Source of the DNA: Baylisascaris procyonis
Taxonomy: Eukaryota > Nematoda > Chromadorea > Rhabditida > Ascarididae
Direction of reading: 5' to 3'
DNA length: 64,000 nucleotides
NCBI GenBank assembly: GCA_037389465.1
Contig: JAZARR010000150.1
Span: 160,001 to 224,000 of the forward strand
Each line of letters begins with the position of its first letter. Position 1 is the stretch's first letter. Position numbers and translations under genes: made by a program. Shown in pieces: positions 48,301 to 61,030 of this stretch. The notes below the pieces were generated by a model that saw only the letters and a list, made by a program, of their open reading frames with translations, was not told the origin of the DNA and ran no database searches.

Positions 48301-49820
48301 AACCTGAAATAGAGGGGAAAGGTGGGGATGGTTGAGTGGGGGGAATGATAGTTTCAATAATATATTTCGGCAAATTAATGGTTTTTTTTTCGCTGCTGTG
48401 TTGCAGCACATGGTAACGTTTTGAAACAAAATTCTGCTGCATCGCGCTTGGGAGTTGTCAGCATGTTATAGTAACCAAGGGGTTTTTTTTGAATTGGCGG
48501 TACTGTAGAGGTGAAGGTTTACTGTAAGTGCGAACTGTTCGCATTCGAACCAAAAAATGTTGGAAAGAAATTAATGAATAAACGGGTAAATTTTTCGTAC
48601 ACAACGCGCGTATTCCTTTATTCGCCCTCGTTCGTTTATTCTTTCGTTGTTTTTAAAAGTTCTGCTTCCCTCATGCCGTTTCGAACAAATTGCACACTAT
48701 TTTTTCGTGTTTTTATTATATTTGGATGCGTTTCGATGGTTTTTTTCTTCTGATTTTGAAATTGAAATGCGATTGGCATACGTTATGGTATTATAGATAA
48801 CATTTCCGCGATATAAAAGTGAATTGTTGCCACCTGGTATCAACCTGAAATCAACCTATATTGGACGTGGTCTTTGGATTTGGTTTAGTTCGGGTGGGGG
48901 TAGTCTATATTCCACATACGAATGTTTGTCTCAAGGCTTTATCGGACATGTTCCCTTATAAGATTTAACAGTTGTGTCGGTTGATGAAGAAGCAAGCAGG
49001 TAGCAGATCGAAAGGTTAATTAACAGGTGTTATTTTGTTGATTTGTACGGTTTTGGTTGAGTCCTATAAGGATTCATTTCCGGATGTGTTTTCGGAAGAG
49101 TTGTATTCGTGCGGTGTGGTAGCGCACCTTTCATATAGCGCTGGAGGTGATTGCTTTAATCCCTTGTTACTAAGCCATTTAGATAATGTTCGGCGCGGTG
49201 GTTAGAGTTATGGTATTCCATAAAAGGGCAAAGAGGGTACTCCGAAGCGCTTTTTAGTCAGTAACGATGATAGCACTTAATGAAACTGTTGTTAGACGTT
49301 GATACTATAGGTCTATGATACCTCACCTAACTTCTTCTTTCCGCTAAGCCGTTTTTGGTTGACATCAATTTTCATCAACATGAGTGTTGCTGTTTTTTTA
49401 AATCTTAGGAGTGTTTTTTAGGTACCGAAAAATTTAATTTTTCATTCATTTTACCATGGCTGTATTCTTTGGCTAATTGGATGCTTCGCAAGATGCAAGT
49501 CTATTCGAATGTTTTCTAAATAGTATGATTTTTTAGCAACATATGGTATTAATATAATGCATCATATTATAGGTTAATTGGTGTACTACGGCGGGTTCCA
49601 GAGGAAAACTTATTGAAGTATAGTCTATCGGTTGCTATTTTAATGTGAGGCCGATGTTTGTGAAACGCCTAGTTATAGTAATGTCTTTCTTTTCATTGAT
49701 GCACATGTTCTGTAAGATTTATGAGGTGTATTTTTTGTGCATAGTTGTATTGATGAGCGGTGATGTGTTTCCGGAAGAGTTGTTAAAGCGTGATGTGTTT
49801 CCGGAAGCGGAATTCTGAAA

Positions 49821-49833
49821 CAGCTTGATTGCA
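49821..49833 (+). promoter_or_regulatory. Possible trans-splice (or 5'UTR) acceptor of TRAPPC11
   Basis: GCTTGATTGCAG ends at 49833, 19 bases before the chosen ATG at 49853, with an in-frame open stretch between. Nematode spliced-leader acceptors commonly sit this close to the start codon. An ordinary 5'UTR intron is the alternative. Confidence 0.4.
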
Positions 49834-49852
49834 GAGGGTTTTATCGTACGCA

Positions 49853-52800
49853 ATGGAATGCGATGATGTACCGGAATGTATATCATCAAGCAGACAACAA
49901 CAACTTATACTATTTACCGGACTTGACATAGCCAATAGTACTGCACATGCGGCCGTGTTCTCGACGTTCACTCAAAATCGAGCACCCGATCGTGCACCGC
50001 TTCGTATGACGTTACTTTCCGCTGATAATCCGATTTATGCAGGCAGCATTCATAAAATAAAGGTATTTTTGAATATATTAATAAAGCTTTTTAAATATTT
50101 AGCGTTAAACAGTAAAGTACTTAGGTATTTAGTCCTATATTTTAGTTTGTTTTAGTATTTCCTTGTCATTTAGGTAAGCAGTAAGTGGGCACAGGAGGGC
50201 AATACCGCTTTCGCGATGAAAAAGAGACGACATAGAAAAGGCATTGTGGCGGGAGCAAAGATAGAATGTGTGAATGGGGGCATTACTGGAGATGTGGCTA
50301 TTGATAAGTGATTGCATTTAAAGAGCAAAATAAAGCCCATCGGTGCTGATATAAGCTTGCTGGTTTTATTCTTTAAATTTATGTAGGGATGTGAAAAAGG
50401 TCAGAAATTATTTAGGATGGATTTTATACAAAAAATTGTTTTCCTGTGAAGAAATGTTTCCACCGAAGACGCCGAACAATTGTGTTTACGGATGGAAAAA
50501 GAGCGAAGGGAAATGATGTAGACAGTATGAGGTAGTGCGAGAATATTAGAGAATAAAGGTAATTAAACAGTTTGTTAGGAGTAGGTTTCCAGTTGATAAA
50601 GGATCACCATTAACTTGGTGTAAGATAGCTAGGTGACTAAAATCTGTGCACTTGATGCGATTCTGTACTCAGCTTATGAGTTTTGCGTAGTAATTTGATG
50701 ACTTCACTGTGAGTTGGAGTTGTTGCATCGACAAAACTCTCTAGATAGTTGATCATTAGATGGCGAGATCACCCTTGAAATGCTTCTTGAAGGTGCCCAT
50801 GAATCGCTATAAATTGTGGAATGCAGAAAATTTTCGTCTTAAAATCGGTCTACAAGATGAGAGACGCGATGAGTAAAGACGGAGGAGGGACAGCATAGGC
50901 ATAGGAAAAAGGGGAGTTACTTGAGCTCACGTCGGCGTTACGGGCTACTTCCTAGGGATATACCGGATTCTGTTCCGGTTTGTTCGTTTTAAATTTTTTT
51001 CGTAGTGTTCAGGTGACGCTGTGACAAGATTCCGATTTTGGGTTTTTGCCTTATATTTTCTCAACTCAGAGGGAATTACATCTGGGTATTTTGTGTCCGT
51101 TGATTAAGTCGGTATAAGGAGTAAATGTTAAATATGTGTGACTACGCATTTTTTGTAATCATGCATTGCTACAGATGCGACGTTTTTTGATTAGAAGACT
51201 AGTAATTTCAATTATATGTGAAAAACTTTTTGAATAATCTAATCTGTTTCATACAGAAGTATGTAGACAGAATGGAGATTAAACGTTTTCAGTCACCGAA
51301 ATCGTCGAAAGGCTATATAAAAATTCGATGGATGCGAAAATACGTAAGCGAAGTACCAGCAGTGATCGTCGTATTTGCCGATCTCAACTGGAATCATCCA
51401 TCGTGGAACGAGAAGGTCACCGAATGCGAATCGAAAATTTCATCGTTAAGGTTTATTTCTTTCGTATTTTAATTGTTCGAAGAAAATGGAACAAGAGTCA
51501 GTTTATGGATTTTTACTGGTAGTAAGATTAATGTTCATTAAGTCATCTCATTCCTCTCCTTCTTCTTTCCCAGTGACCGCAGGGAATTTTTGGTGTTGGC
51601 TCTCGAAGCCAGGCATGTGCTAATCCAAAACTTCCAGCTCGGTTTTTCGATGCATCATACGAATTTAGCGCAAGTGTCCCAAACTATCTTCTTCGACACC
51701 TTAGTTCGTCTTATAACCTCGCTTTAAATTTTACAACTATGCGTGCAACCGTCTTTTAAATATAGATGCCGTTGTTCAACCTGTGACGCTTTCTTCATAA
51801 AGAATGCGGTCTTCTTTTTCCTTTTATTTCATTTTCATGTTTTCATTGTTTATTCTTTCGGAGACCTGCGGTTTCTTCCGGCAGTTGGCATGCACTAGCA
51901 GTTGCCCTTATCTTTGCCCCAATAAAGTGGGATAGAGTGCTTTGGCAGGGAGAGGTGAGGTTATGGCCGCGTGTCTACCTGAGGGTGCCAAATATGATAA
52001 AAGCAAATATCACACCTTAGGTTATATCGAGGCGCCAATAATGAGGAAGCAATGAACTTTTCGTTGCTACCGATTCGTTGCAACTGGTGATGACCTTTCC
52101 TGAATTGGAATTTTTTGCGAGAAAAATCGTTGATTCATTGCATAAGTAAACTGATGCGGGAAAGCCTTTCGTTTTATTTCGTTTTAGGTGGCAAACTTCA
52201 TGTCAGTGCTGGAACCAGCCCAAATGGACAGTTGAAATGAGCGCTACTTTCATTCCGTTTTATTGTCTGTCTAGGTGCATAAATAAAGAATAAATAAATA
52301 AATAAATAAATAAATATAAATCATTCCCGTAGAGCGATCAGCTTATTCATCTCGAAGCCTTGGTTATGCTTGGATGAACCAAGTTGGTATTGCAGGGCAA
52401 GTATTGGTTCACGAGGTACACGTATCTGTGTGGTGCTGCTTCAGGATGGAGGCGTTGTGACAGGTGACGATCCATTCGCAGCGGAACGTGCCTCGAAGCT
52501 ATGTCAGAGCTGTCAGCTGTCACCAAAACAGCTTTTCGTTTTCCCTCTCACCGACCAGTTGCTTGGATTCGTTGTCAGGTTATTATCTGGCTTCCTTAAT
52601 TTCTGTTCATTGTTTTGGAGAAGGTAATAACTAGGATATTAGGATATTGCCACTTTATGCGAGAGTGCATTGCAAAGTTGATGCTGATTTTCATTAATGA
52701 AAGAGGTGTGGGTGAGGTTATTATATTGCCTTGGAAAAGTTGTAGACGATGAGATATTTAGTTATTTCTTCTAGTGTTTCTGTTACTTTGCTCTGGTTAA

Positions 52801-55800
52801 GCGAGCTAAACTTATAGAGTAATGAGCAGTTTCGAAAACTGAAGTATGTTTTCACCTTTATTACTTGGTATTCGAACATTTCATTTGAAACATTTTACAG
52901 CATTCGAGCATTTTATTTAAAAGCCTTGATGATTAATGTATCGCATATCTGATTCTGCGCATTTCTAAGCTGAAAAAACTATGTGGTGGGATTATAGAAG
53001 AAGCGGAAATAAGTTGGGAACTGGAGCTTGGGTATGTTGGCAAATTGCTTCAGATAAGAAAGGTTCTTTTTGAAAGTGGTAACTTAGTTAGGAAAACAAG
53101 TACCGGAACTTTTTACGATAGTTGATCAGGTGTATATTTAATACGTTTCACCTTTTTTGTTTTTGCTTTATGCAAATTTCTGTTGAATTTGAAAGTTGGG
53201 TATATTCTCATGCAGTCGAGCGACTAATAATATCCGAAAACAGGTTGGAGTCGGCATTCCACGAGTTGGCTCAAGGCTTTTATCAACAATGTGTGAAGTC
53301 GATTCGGGCGAGATCGATACCGAACAATTTTTCAAATCTTATTATTCGACAACAGTTCAAATTGGCGTTCATTTCCGAGCTGAGACAAGACACTCATACT
53401 GCCTTGAGGTGAGCATATCCTTAATTTTATTTGGCTGTTATTTTTAATCACTTTTTTGTCGAAATTTAAATTTTCGGTTATTTTGGTTAATTTATGTGAC
53501 GTCATTCTGTCGCTCGATTGCTCTCGCTGAAGCATTTGTGTGCTTAATTGTACTGTGAATTGTAATTTACCTGTAGTTGTTGAGGTTGTTGCGGATTCTC
53601 CATCATTATTAAGGTGGTCCAACCGGATCTGGACGCAGCCTTTAAGTTTATTAGCCGTTCAGCTGTGTGACTCTGTTTGTAGCTCCATTCTGTTGACTGT
53701 AACAAAAACTGACCATTAGAAGCCAAAGTGTTGAAGCCAATTCTAGTCAAAATATATTTGAAAAGCGTGAATTGTTTTCGATTTTATTCTTAATGAGCGA
53801 ATGTTTTATATGTGGAAGTGTCATAAGCGGCTTTCAATTCCGTCCTCAGCAGGTTTATTCAGGATTGTTGGTTTCCATGGGTCACTTCCGGAATCCTGAA
53901 AATGTGCGTTAAAGTGTTTTTAACAAATGGGCTAAAGGCAGTGTTATATTGATGCTTTATAAAAATATTTTATAGACACTACAAATTGGCCTATCAGCAT
54001 TGTATTGAAAGTGAGCCACCCGACACGGAGCTCTTCGAATGGAGACAAGTCACCGCACTCATTAATTATAAGGTAAGCAAACCTTTTGAATGCAATTATA
54101 TGCCAGCAAGTGTGAGAATATTTGTGAACAGATTTGAGCGTTCTTTGATACTGATATTATTAGGCTTCGGTGAATCGATTATTAAAATAAGTGTTTTGGC
54201 TCTGAAGTACGAAATCCATAGATTCTACTCTTTGTCTGCCTCTCTGTCTCATTTTCTTTCTCCTCTCAGAAAGAGGATCTTTCGTATTGAACTGGAAGCG
54301 ATATAAAAGTCTGGGGTTCTGTTTCGGTGATTATCTTGGTGTGGGTTTATTCGTGTTTTATCGTTTATTTTGTACCAGTTTTTCAATTTTTTATTCATCA
54401 TTTCTGGTTGGATCGTCAAATGCAAAACGTGATGTCTTCAGCGTTTCCCTAGTTACACGTATTTATTATCTTTTATGCGATATTTTTTATATTATATGTG
54501 AGCGGAAAGTTTTTATCGATAGGCCTTCGATAGCTTGATGTGTAATTAATTAAGGAAAGTTTACTTCCGTTTTGTTAAGAATTTGGTTTTGATCGATTGG
54601 TCGATCACATGCTATCACAGCTTTTAAGGTTGACAGTATGGGTGGGGAAATCAGGTGTTGTATTTTCAAATTATACTGTATTTTACAGTTGTGTTGTTTA
54701 ATGGCTCCATGCTAAAGTAGACTTTCGTTATGAGGATAAGGTAACATTTTGTTGTAATAATTGCATCGGTTAAGCAATAAAATGGATAGAGGGAAATAAG
54801 GTAATATATTGAGAAATGGGTATTTATAGGTGTGCCAATTGTCATTTTTGCATAGTACAGCGTTGGAGGCGATATCGCAGCAGAGAAGACATGTGGCACA
54901 TATGTTTGCAACGTTACCTGGTGTATATCCATCTGTGCAATTGGCCGCTATCGAATTTGCATTTTGGAAAAGCAAACAGGTAACGGGTGGCTTGTTGTTG
55001 GTGTTTAGAAGGATTGCTTTTTGGGATGAGTGAGTGCTGATAGAGTGTAAGGGGAATTATAATGACGGCAAGTGGGATTACGCTTGTGAGTACAAATAAA
55101 TAAATAAATAAATATGTGTATGTAATTATTTATTTATTTATGTTCTCTATGAAATATCTGTATAAGGCGTTTGCGGCATCAAAACAAAAGCTATCTCTAT
55201 AGCAGTTGCTGCTTCGAATTTTAACAGCGATGAAGGTTTTATCTGCATAATCTCCTTTATTTAATGTTATTAAGAAGTGGATGGGATTTTGCAGTGTTCA
55301 ATGTTTGCGGATCTCTTTGAGCGTGCGGTGACCAACGGACTAGCGGCAATGTCAACACAGCATCCAGGTGTTCACGTCCATGCAGCAGCTGACCACTGTC
55401 GTGTGGCTAACGATTTAATTGAAGCGATGCGTGCCTCTGCTGGTGGACCTGTACCATATCCAAATCCCGATCCACTTGTGCCATCATCTCCTTTGATCTT
55501 TTATGGTCAAAGGCCTTGGAGGGTTGCTGTTGAAGGAGGCAATCTCGCCGATCCTGATACCGAGAACAGTGCAAGGATCGCGCTGGAGGTTGTTTATTTT
55601 CCATGTTTCTTAGTGGAATGTGCAAGTCTCTTAACAGCTAATATTTAAGTAATAAAACCGCGATATTGATGGGTTTTATAAGTGACGATAGGTGTTCGCC
55701 TTGAATTGGTGCTCTGATTACCTTTTACTTATGTTCAAGCGCGAAATATCTCTGGAATGTTGGCCACTTTAGCTGGGTGGTTGTCGACTTTCTGATAAGG

Positions 55801-58800
55801 TTTCAAGCGTGATAAGATTGCTACCAAATTTCAACAATAGGTTAAGTTTCAAGTGGCTAGCATCAGCCGATAAAAAATGACTCGAATTGATGAGGCTGTT
55901 GTGAGGAGTTTAAGTTGCAGCAGCGTTGTATGCCAAACCATTCGCAATGTCTGTCGTTGTTGTCGTCTGCGATGTCGCAATATAAGAAATACAAATGTGC
56001 GCGTATGCAACGACATACGATGCTTCTGATGGCGGAAGAATATTCAGCTCTCACCTATCATTCAAAGGCATTACAAGTAATTAATTCACATTTTTATTGC
56101 ATTAGGCATCGTTATTTTACTAGACTGCATTTGAGACACCTTGAGGCAAAGATCAGTCAAGGTAAGCTTCACATGTGATGCTTACCTTGATTTTTATTTA
56201 CTTTGAGTTTTATTGCTGAAAGTTGCTTTTTTTTTTCGGTTATAGACTGTGAATATCTCTAAGTGGTGTTTTTTACCTCTTTGTATTGTGCTGGTTAGAG
56301 GGACGGAAATTGGCATTCATAAATTTGGCCGCCTGTTTTGATGAAATATCACTGTAATGATTTGCGCCAAGTATTGAAACCGTGCGGGGTAGAAGAAGTA
56401 ATGTTGAAGTCGATAAGTTGAAAATGCTGTTGATAAGTTCGAAACAAGTTTTTTGAATCGTTTGCTGTTGATTGCTGTTATTTTTATTGTGGAAATAAAT
56501 AACTGTATCCGTTGACTACAGTATTTCAAATTGAGAAGCAAAGTATTTGTGTTGAAGGAGGTGAATTCGATTGCAGATTCTTGGGAAGGGTGAAATAAGA
56601 GTGTGCATAGTGCAAAGATATTGAAGGTAGTGATAGATTTAAAAGAATATATTAGAGCTTTGCTGTGTTCTGTACCGCTTCATTCGCCTTTTCTGGAAGG
56701 TAACCATGACATAGGTTAATGAGGTGAGGACAGGTAAAGATGTGTTTCTTTAAGACTTATTTTTCTACGCTTCTATCACCGAACGAGTTTACAGTTCATA
56801 TCGCACGTATTATGGGAGTGCCGTATCGAAGGATTTACGTTACCAATACCGTTACTTCTTACCCGTTCGTTGCTATCGGCGTTCTTCCTCGCCGACGTCA
56901 AGGAGTTCATGTCGGCTAGTATTCAGATGCTCAATCTGAACGCATTCCCTAATTTCGCTCCTATTGCGCTCCACCTGACGACCAACTTTGACCGAATCAG
57001 ACGTGGACTACCTCCATTAGTTCCGCTTCCTTCATCCGAACTTTCCGAAACACAGGTTGGTGGTCTTTATTTATTTTATTAAACGTTTGTTTCGATCGTG
57101 ATGTTTTTGACAGCTGAAGTTTTCCATTTTATTCTAAATTTACAAATTGAAAAATTCATGAATTGAAGTGGGAGTTGAATGAGGGAGGAAGAAAGGCGAA
57201 AAGGTGTATTATATTGGTGCTTACCGATCCAGTTCCGATTGTGTTGACAGTTGAGTGCACCGTCCATTTGTAGCGGCGTCGATCAAAAGCAATCTCTTTT
57301 AAGATCTGAGAGCAGCTTTTTGTGAGATGCGGTGAAATTTTCTTCTGAATCGTATAGCAATTATCCTGTATTGCATTCCCGAGGGATTTTGTGTCCTAAG
57401 ATCAGTACCAAAAATGCGTGCAAACGAGCACAAGCAGTTTGGGTGATATTGTCGGTACTGATGGTTTGTGGTTTCAGGTAAGAAGGTGGGTCTTTTTAGC
57501 TCTTTCATTGTAGAGTAATCTATTACCTCGGGTCTTCTTTCATTGTAGAGTATTCTGTTACCTCAGGTCTTTCAGGTAGAAGTACATTTCTTGCATAAAT
57601 TAATGTCGATTCTTAAGATATGTAAAGACTATGAAAAGAAGGTTGCATAAAGTTGGCTTATATGTCACGGAGTGATACTCGAAGTTAGTTGCCGTGCATG
57701 GATGAATTAACTTAGAAAAATTCATTTTTAGGTGACCGCATGTCAACAACAGTGGGCTCAGGTATTCGCAGAACGAGTATTCTTCTCGTTGAGTGCACCT
57801 CGTATTGATGCTTTTATACGCGCTCGTGCTTCATTCCTTGCTACGGAACTATCAGTAAACGCCGATTCGACTCTTATTCTCAAGGTTAATCAAAGTTTTA
57901 CCTTAATCTCCGGTTTTAGAGAGTTTTAGGGAAGGGGGTGGAAGGGAATGCGAAACGAGAAGGGAACTTCGTGTGAATATATTTTCCCATTTGCAGTTGA
58001 TTGCGCAGTTTTGATAGCACTAAAAGTTTAAGGGACGATAGGAGAGTTCATTTTTAGCTCTGTAAATGTTGACTTTGGAGCAGTTTTAAGGTGGTATATG
58101 AAGCGGTTGCAGTAGGAATGATTTTAGTGTAAAGAGAAGAATCAGTTCACACTGGACGTTGAATTTCGAGTCGCGGTGATGCGAATGTTTTAAGATAAAC
58201 TTATACAGAAGGTGGAATTGAATGTATGGTTCGCACCGTTGAACTATCGGTTATTTATTTGTGACCGTGGGCTTTAGAGCGCCCACAGAGTTCTTTTTTC
58301 CGGAAGTGTTATAGTTTGCTCCGAAAGTTTTATAATTTGTTACTTGGGCTAATTTAGTCAGGTTTCCGTTGATTCGCTCAATTTTTTTCCATTATTGTCT
58401 TTTTTATAAATATTTATGTCGTTTTTTCAAAATCTTTTTATTTCTGAAGATAGTGCTTCTCCAAAAAAAGTTATTTCTACCTGGGAATGAAGCGTTAAGG
58501 TTTGGATACCGAAACATTTTTAGAGGAAGTTATGTTTTTATAGGTGTCTTTATGCTCTTGTGCACCGGTAATGATTGGTTTCGAGCGTTTACGAGTGAAT
58601 GTAAGCGATGCGACGGCAGCACGTAGTGCAGAGAAGTCACCACTATTCGAATTCGTTACCGAGAACGTTCAGCTACGACCGAACATTGAAACCAATATCT
58701 ACTATGAGGCGGTACTTGATGCGGCACAATTCCAGGAAACCAAATTAATTATGGTAAGTGTGATAATGGTATGGGTTTCGATAAGGTGAGAGGGAAAGGG

Positions 58801-60965
58801 AAGGGAGGATAGGCGATAGGGGTTATGTTTTTGGTGGAATTGGTTTGCTATTGTTGAAAAGAAAGTCTCGAATAGCATGTTTTAGATATTCGATTTTTTT
58901 TACTGCGAACTCGTTTCCTGCTAGTCTTATTTCCTTCCCTTTCTGCCAATATAATCTTCCTGGTAAAATTTTGCATAGTTTATCGGCGGGATTCTGGATT
59001 TTTCTTATCTTCCATAATTAAAATATTTGATTCAGAGTATTTTATAGGATTGGAATGGAATAGTCTGTAGACATTTTAGAACGACGTATCATATCAGATT
59101 TGTGAAGTGAGTATAGTTGTTTATTGAGTTATTAGCGTTTTTCTTTGAAGCTTTTGAGGCGTTGTTGAAACTATCCTCTTCTGAAGCCATCGCAATGACC
59201 ATCCTCTGTTTATTATTCAGAAGCTTAGTTTCTGAACAATGGAAAAAGTGTTTTGAGTAGGCCTCGCAAAAATTTGCAGTAATGAGGTTCCCTCTCCTTT
59301 TAGTACAAAATAGTTTTGGGAGTAAGGCTCTTCTTGGATAAAATATCTGTGACTCGAAAGGTGGAAAAAAAACATTATCTTAGGGCAGAGAAATTTTTTA
59401 TCTTTTAGTGGTATTGCAATGGCGGTGGATGGTGAAAACCTTTTAAAAGGCATGTTTTCTGTAAAAGACATCCAGTCATTTTCATAGTCAGCGTTCTTAT
59501 TTATTATCTTTGAGAGATGACATTATGGGATCGTAATAAACGTAAATCTTGCGCAATACTTTATAATTAATGTTGAGGTGAGTGGGCTGAATCTCGAGAT
59601 GGGTTCGGTGCATTCAAGCGTCTATGGAACACTTGATTGGGAATTCACTTCACTGGCCATGGGTATTCCCGAATGCTCGTATAAGAGCTCAATGTTGGAC
59701 TCTCGCATTGGACTTCCGTCTGTGAAGTAAGCTTATAAGCGTTTCCTTATTGTCCTAACATTTAAAGTGAAGCACTAGATAGGGCTTCCAGTAAGTTGAG
59801 CACTTTTAATCTTTAATTTCATATAAGCAAACAGATATGCAAGCAAAAAAACGTGGATATAAGAAGTGTGCCACAAAAAATATAGATGTGGTACTTTAAA
59901 GGAATAATAATAGAATAATAGAATGCTGGATGTAATAGGATGTTGTTAAGTAAAAAAAATACAGTCGGAATATCTTTCAAGGAAATTGCAGTCAGTTGAA
60001 CCGATGTTGTATAGCTTGATATCTAACAGTTTTGCTTGTGGCATGAAACTCGGGACTTTATCCCAATATACCTGATATTAAAATGATGCTGATGTGATAT
60101 TGCTTTAGTGAATGGCAAAGCTCCGCTATCAGATAGTCTTCGGTTGTTGGAAATTACAGCTGGCTATGGAGTTTTACAATTCTGTTCTCTTTCTCTCCCT
60201 GTGTCTGTGTCTCTCTTTCTCTTTGCTGTCCTCTTTCAAGTTTTATATTTAAATTAAATAGGTGATTTTTTTTAGAGTTCATCCACTTGAAGCAGCACTT
60301 CGTTTGGAGGGTGATCTGAAGGGAGATGCTCTTCTTGGACAGATAGGTAATCTATCGTTGAGATTAATATGCGAGGAGAAGGAGTTACCTGATTCAATAA
60401 GGTATGCTTTTAGTGCGTTTCTTGCTGACAAACGGGTGGTGGGAAGTTTGATGTAAAAGGTTTGGATGTTATTTCGAAAGAATCTTTTAAGATGAATTGG
60501 AGATTGTCGTAAAAGCGTTGCAATTTAATGTTTTTAAATTTCATTTTTGATACGAGTTGTATGCAAACTTGTTTTGTAGTTATTGTTTGTATCCGATGGC
60601 TATTGCTAACGGCTTCATCTAAGTTATAAGACAAGAGTTTTATGAATATGCTTCATATCCATTAATTACGAAATTCTTACGCAGAAAGTTATCCATTCTT
60701 GTAAGTTTTAAAGTGCTTCTGAACAAGATTGGAACAATTATTTCTTTATTTATTTAAAATTATTCGCAGATTTACTCTAATGAAGGATCAGAGTTAGAAA
60801 ATGTTTCATCTTTACATACAAAAAGGAAAATGTTGGGAAGAAACCGATTTGGGGTCAGAAGTGATGGTAAACTTTCAAACTTGGTATATCTCGGGTTTTA
60901 ACTTAGGAAAAGGAACAGACGAATGAAACGGTCGTCTTTGATATGTGAATATATATCTGGTTTAG

Positions 60966-61030
<65 letters not shown>

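Larger units (their letters stand above)
37510..49852. other. 12.3-kb intergenic region, no convincing gene
   Basis: This lies between the neurobeachin stop and the TRAPPC11 start. No conserved protein block was recognised on either strand. Open frames are short, with random-looking composition. Content: neurobeachin 3'UTR to about 38.4 kb, a 58-bp tandem duplication at 42208-42323, C-rich tracts at 42166-42190 and 43246-43275, G-rich tracts at 45238-45262, 45896-45930 and 46599-46620, a C12 run at 48103-48114, and a perfect hairpin at 44721-44750. One isolated 3'-exon-like sequence ends at a TGA at 44996-44998. A fast-evolving or non-coding RNA gene cannot be excluded. Confidence 0.6.
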
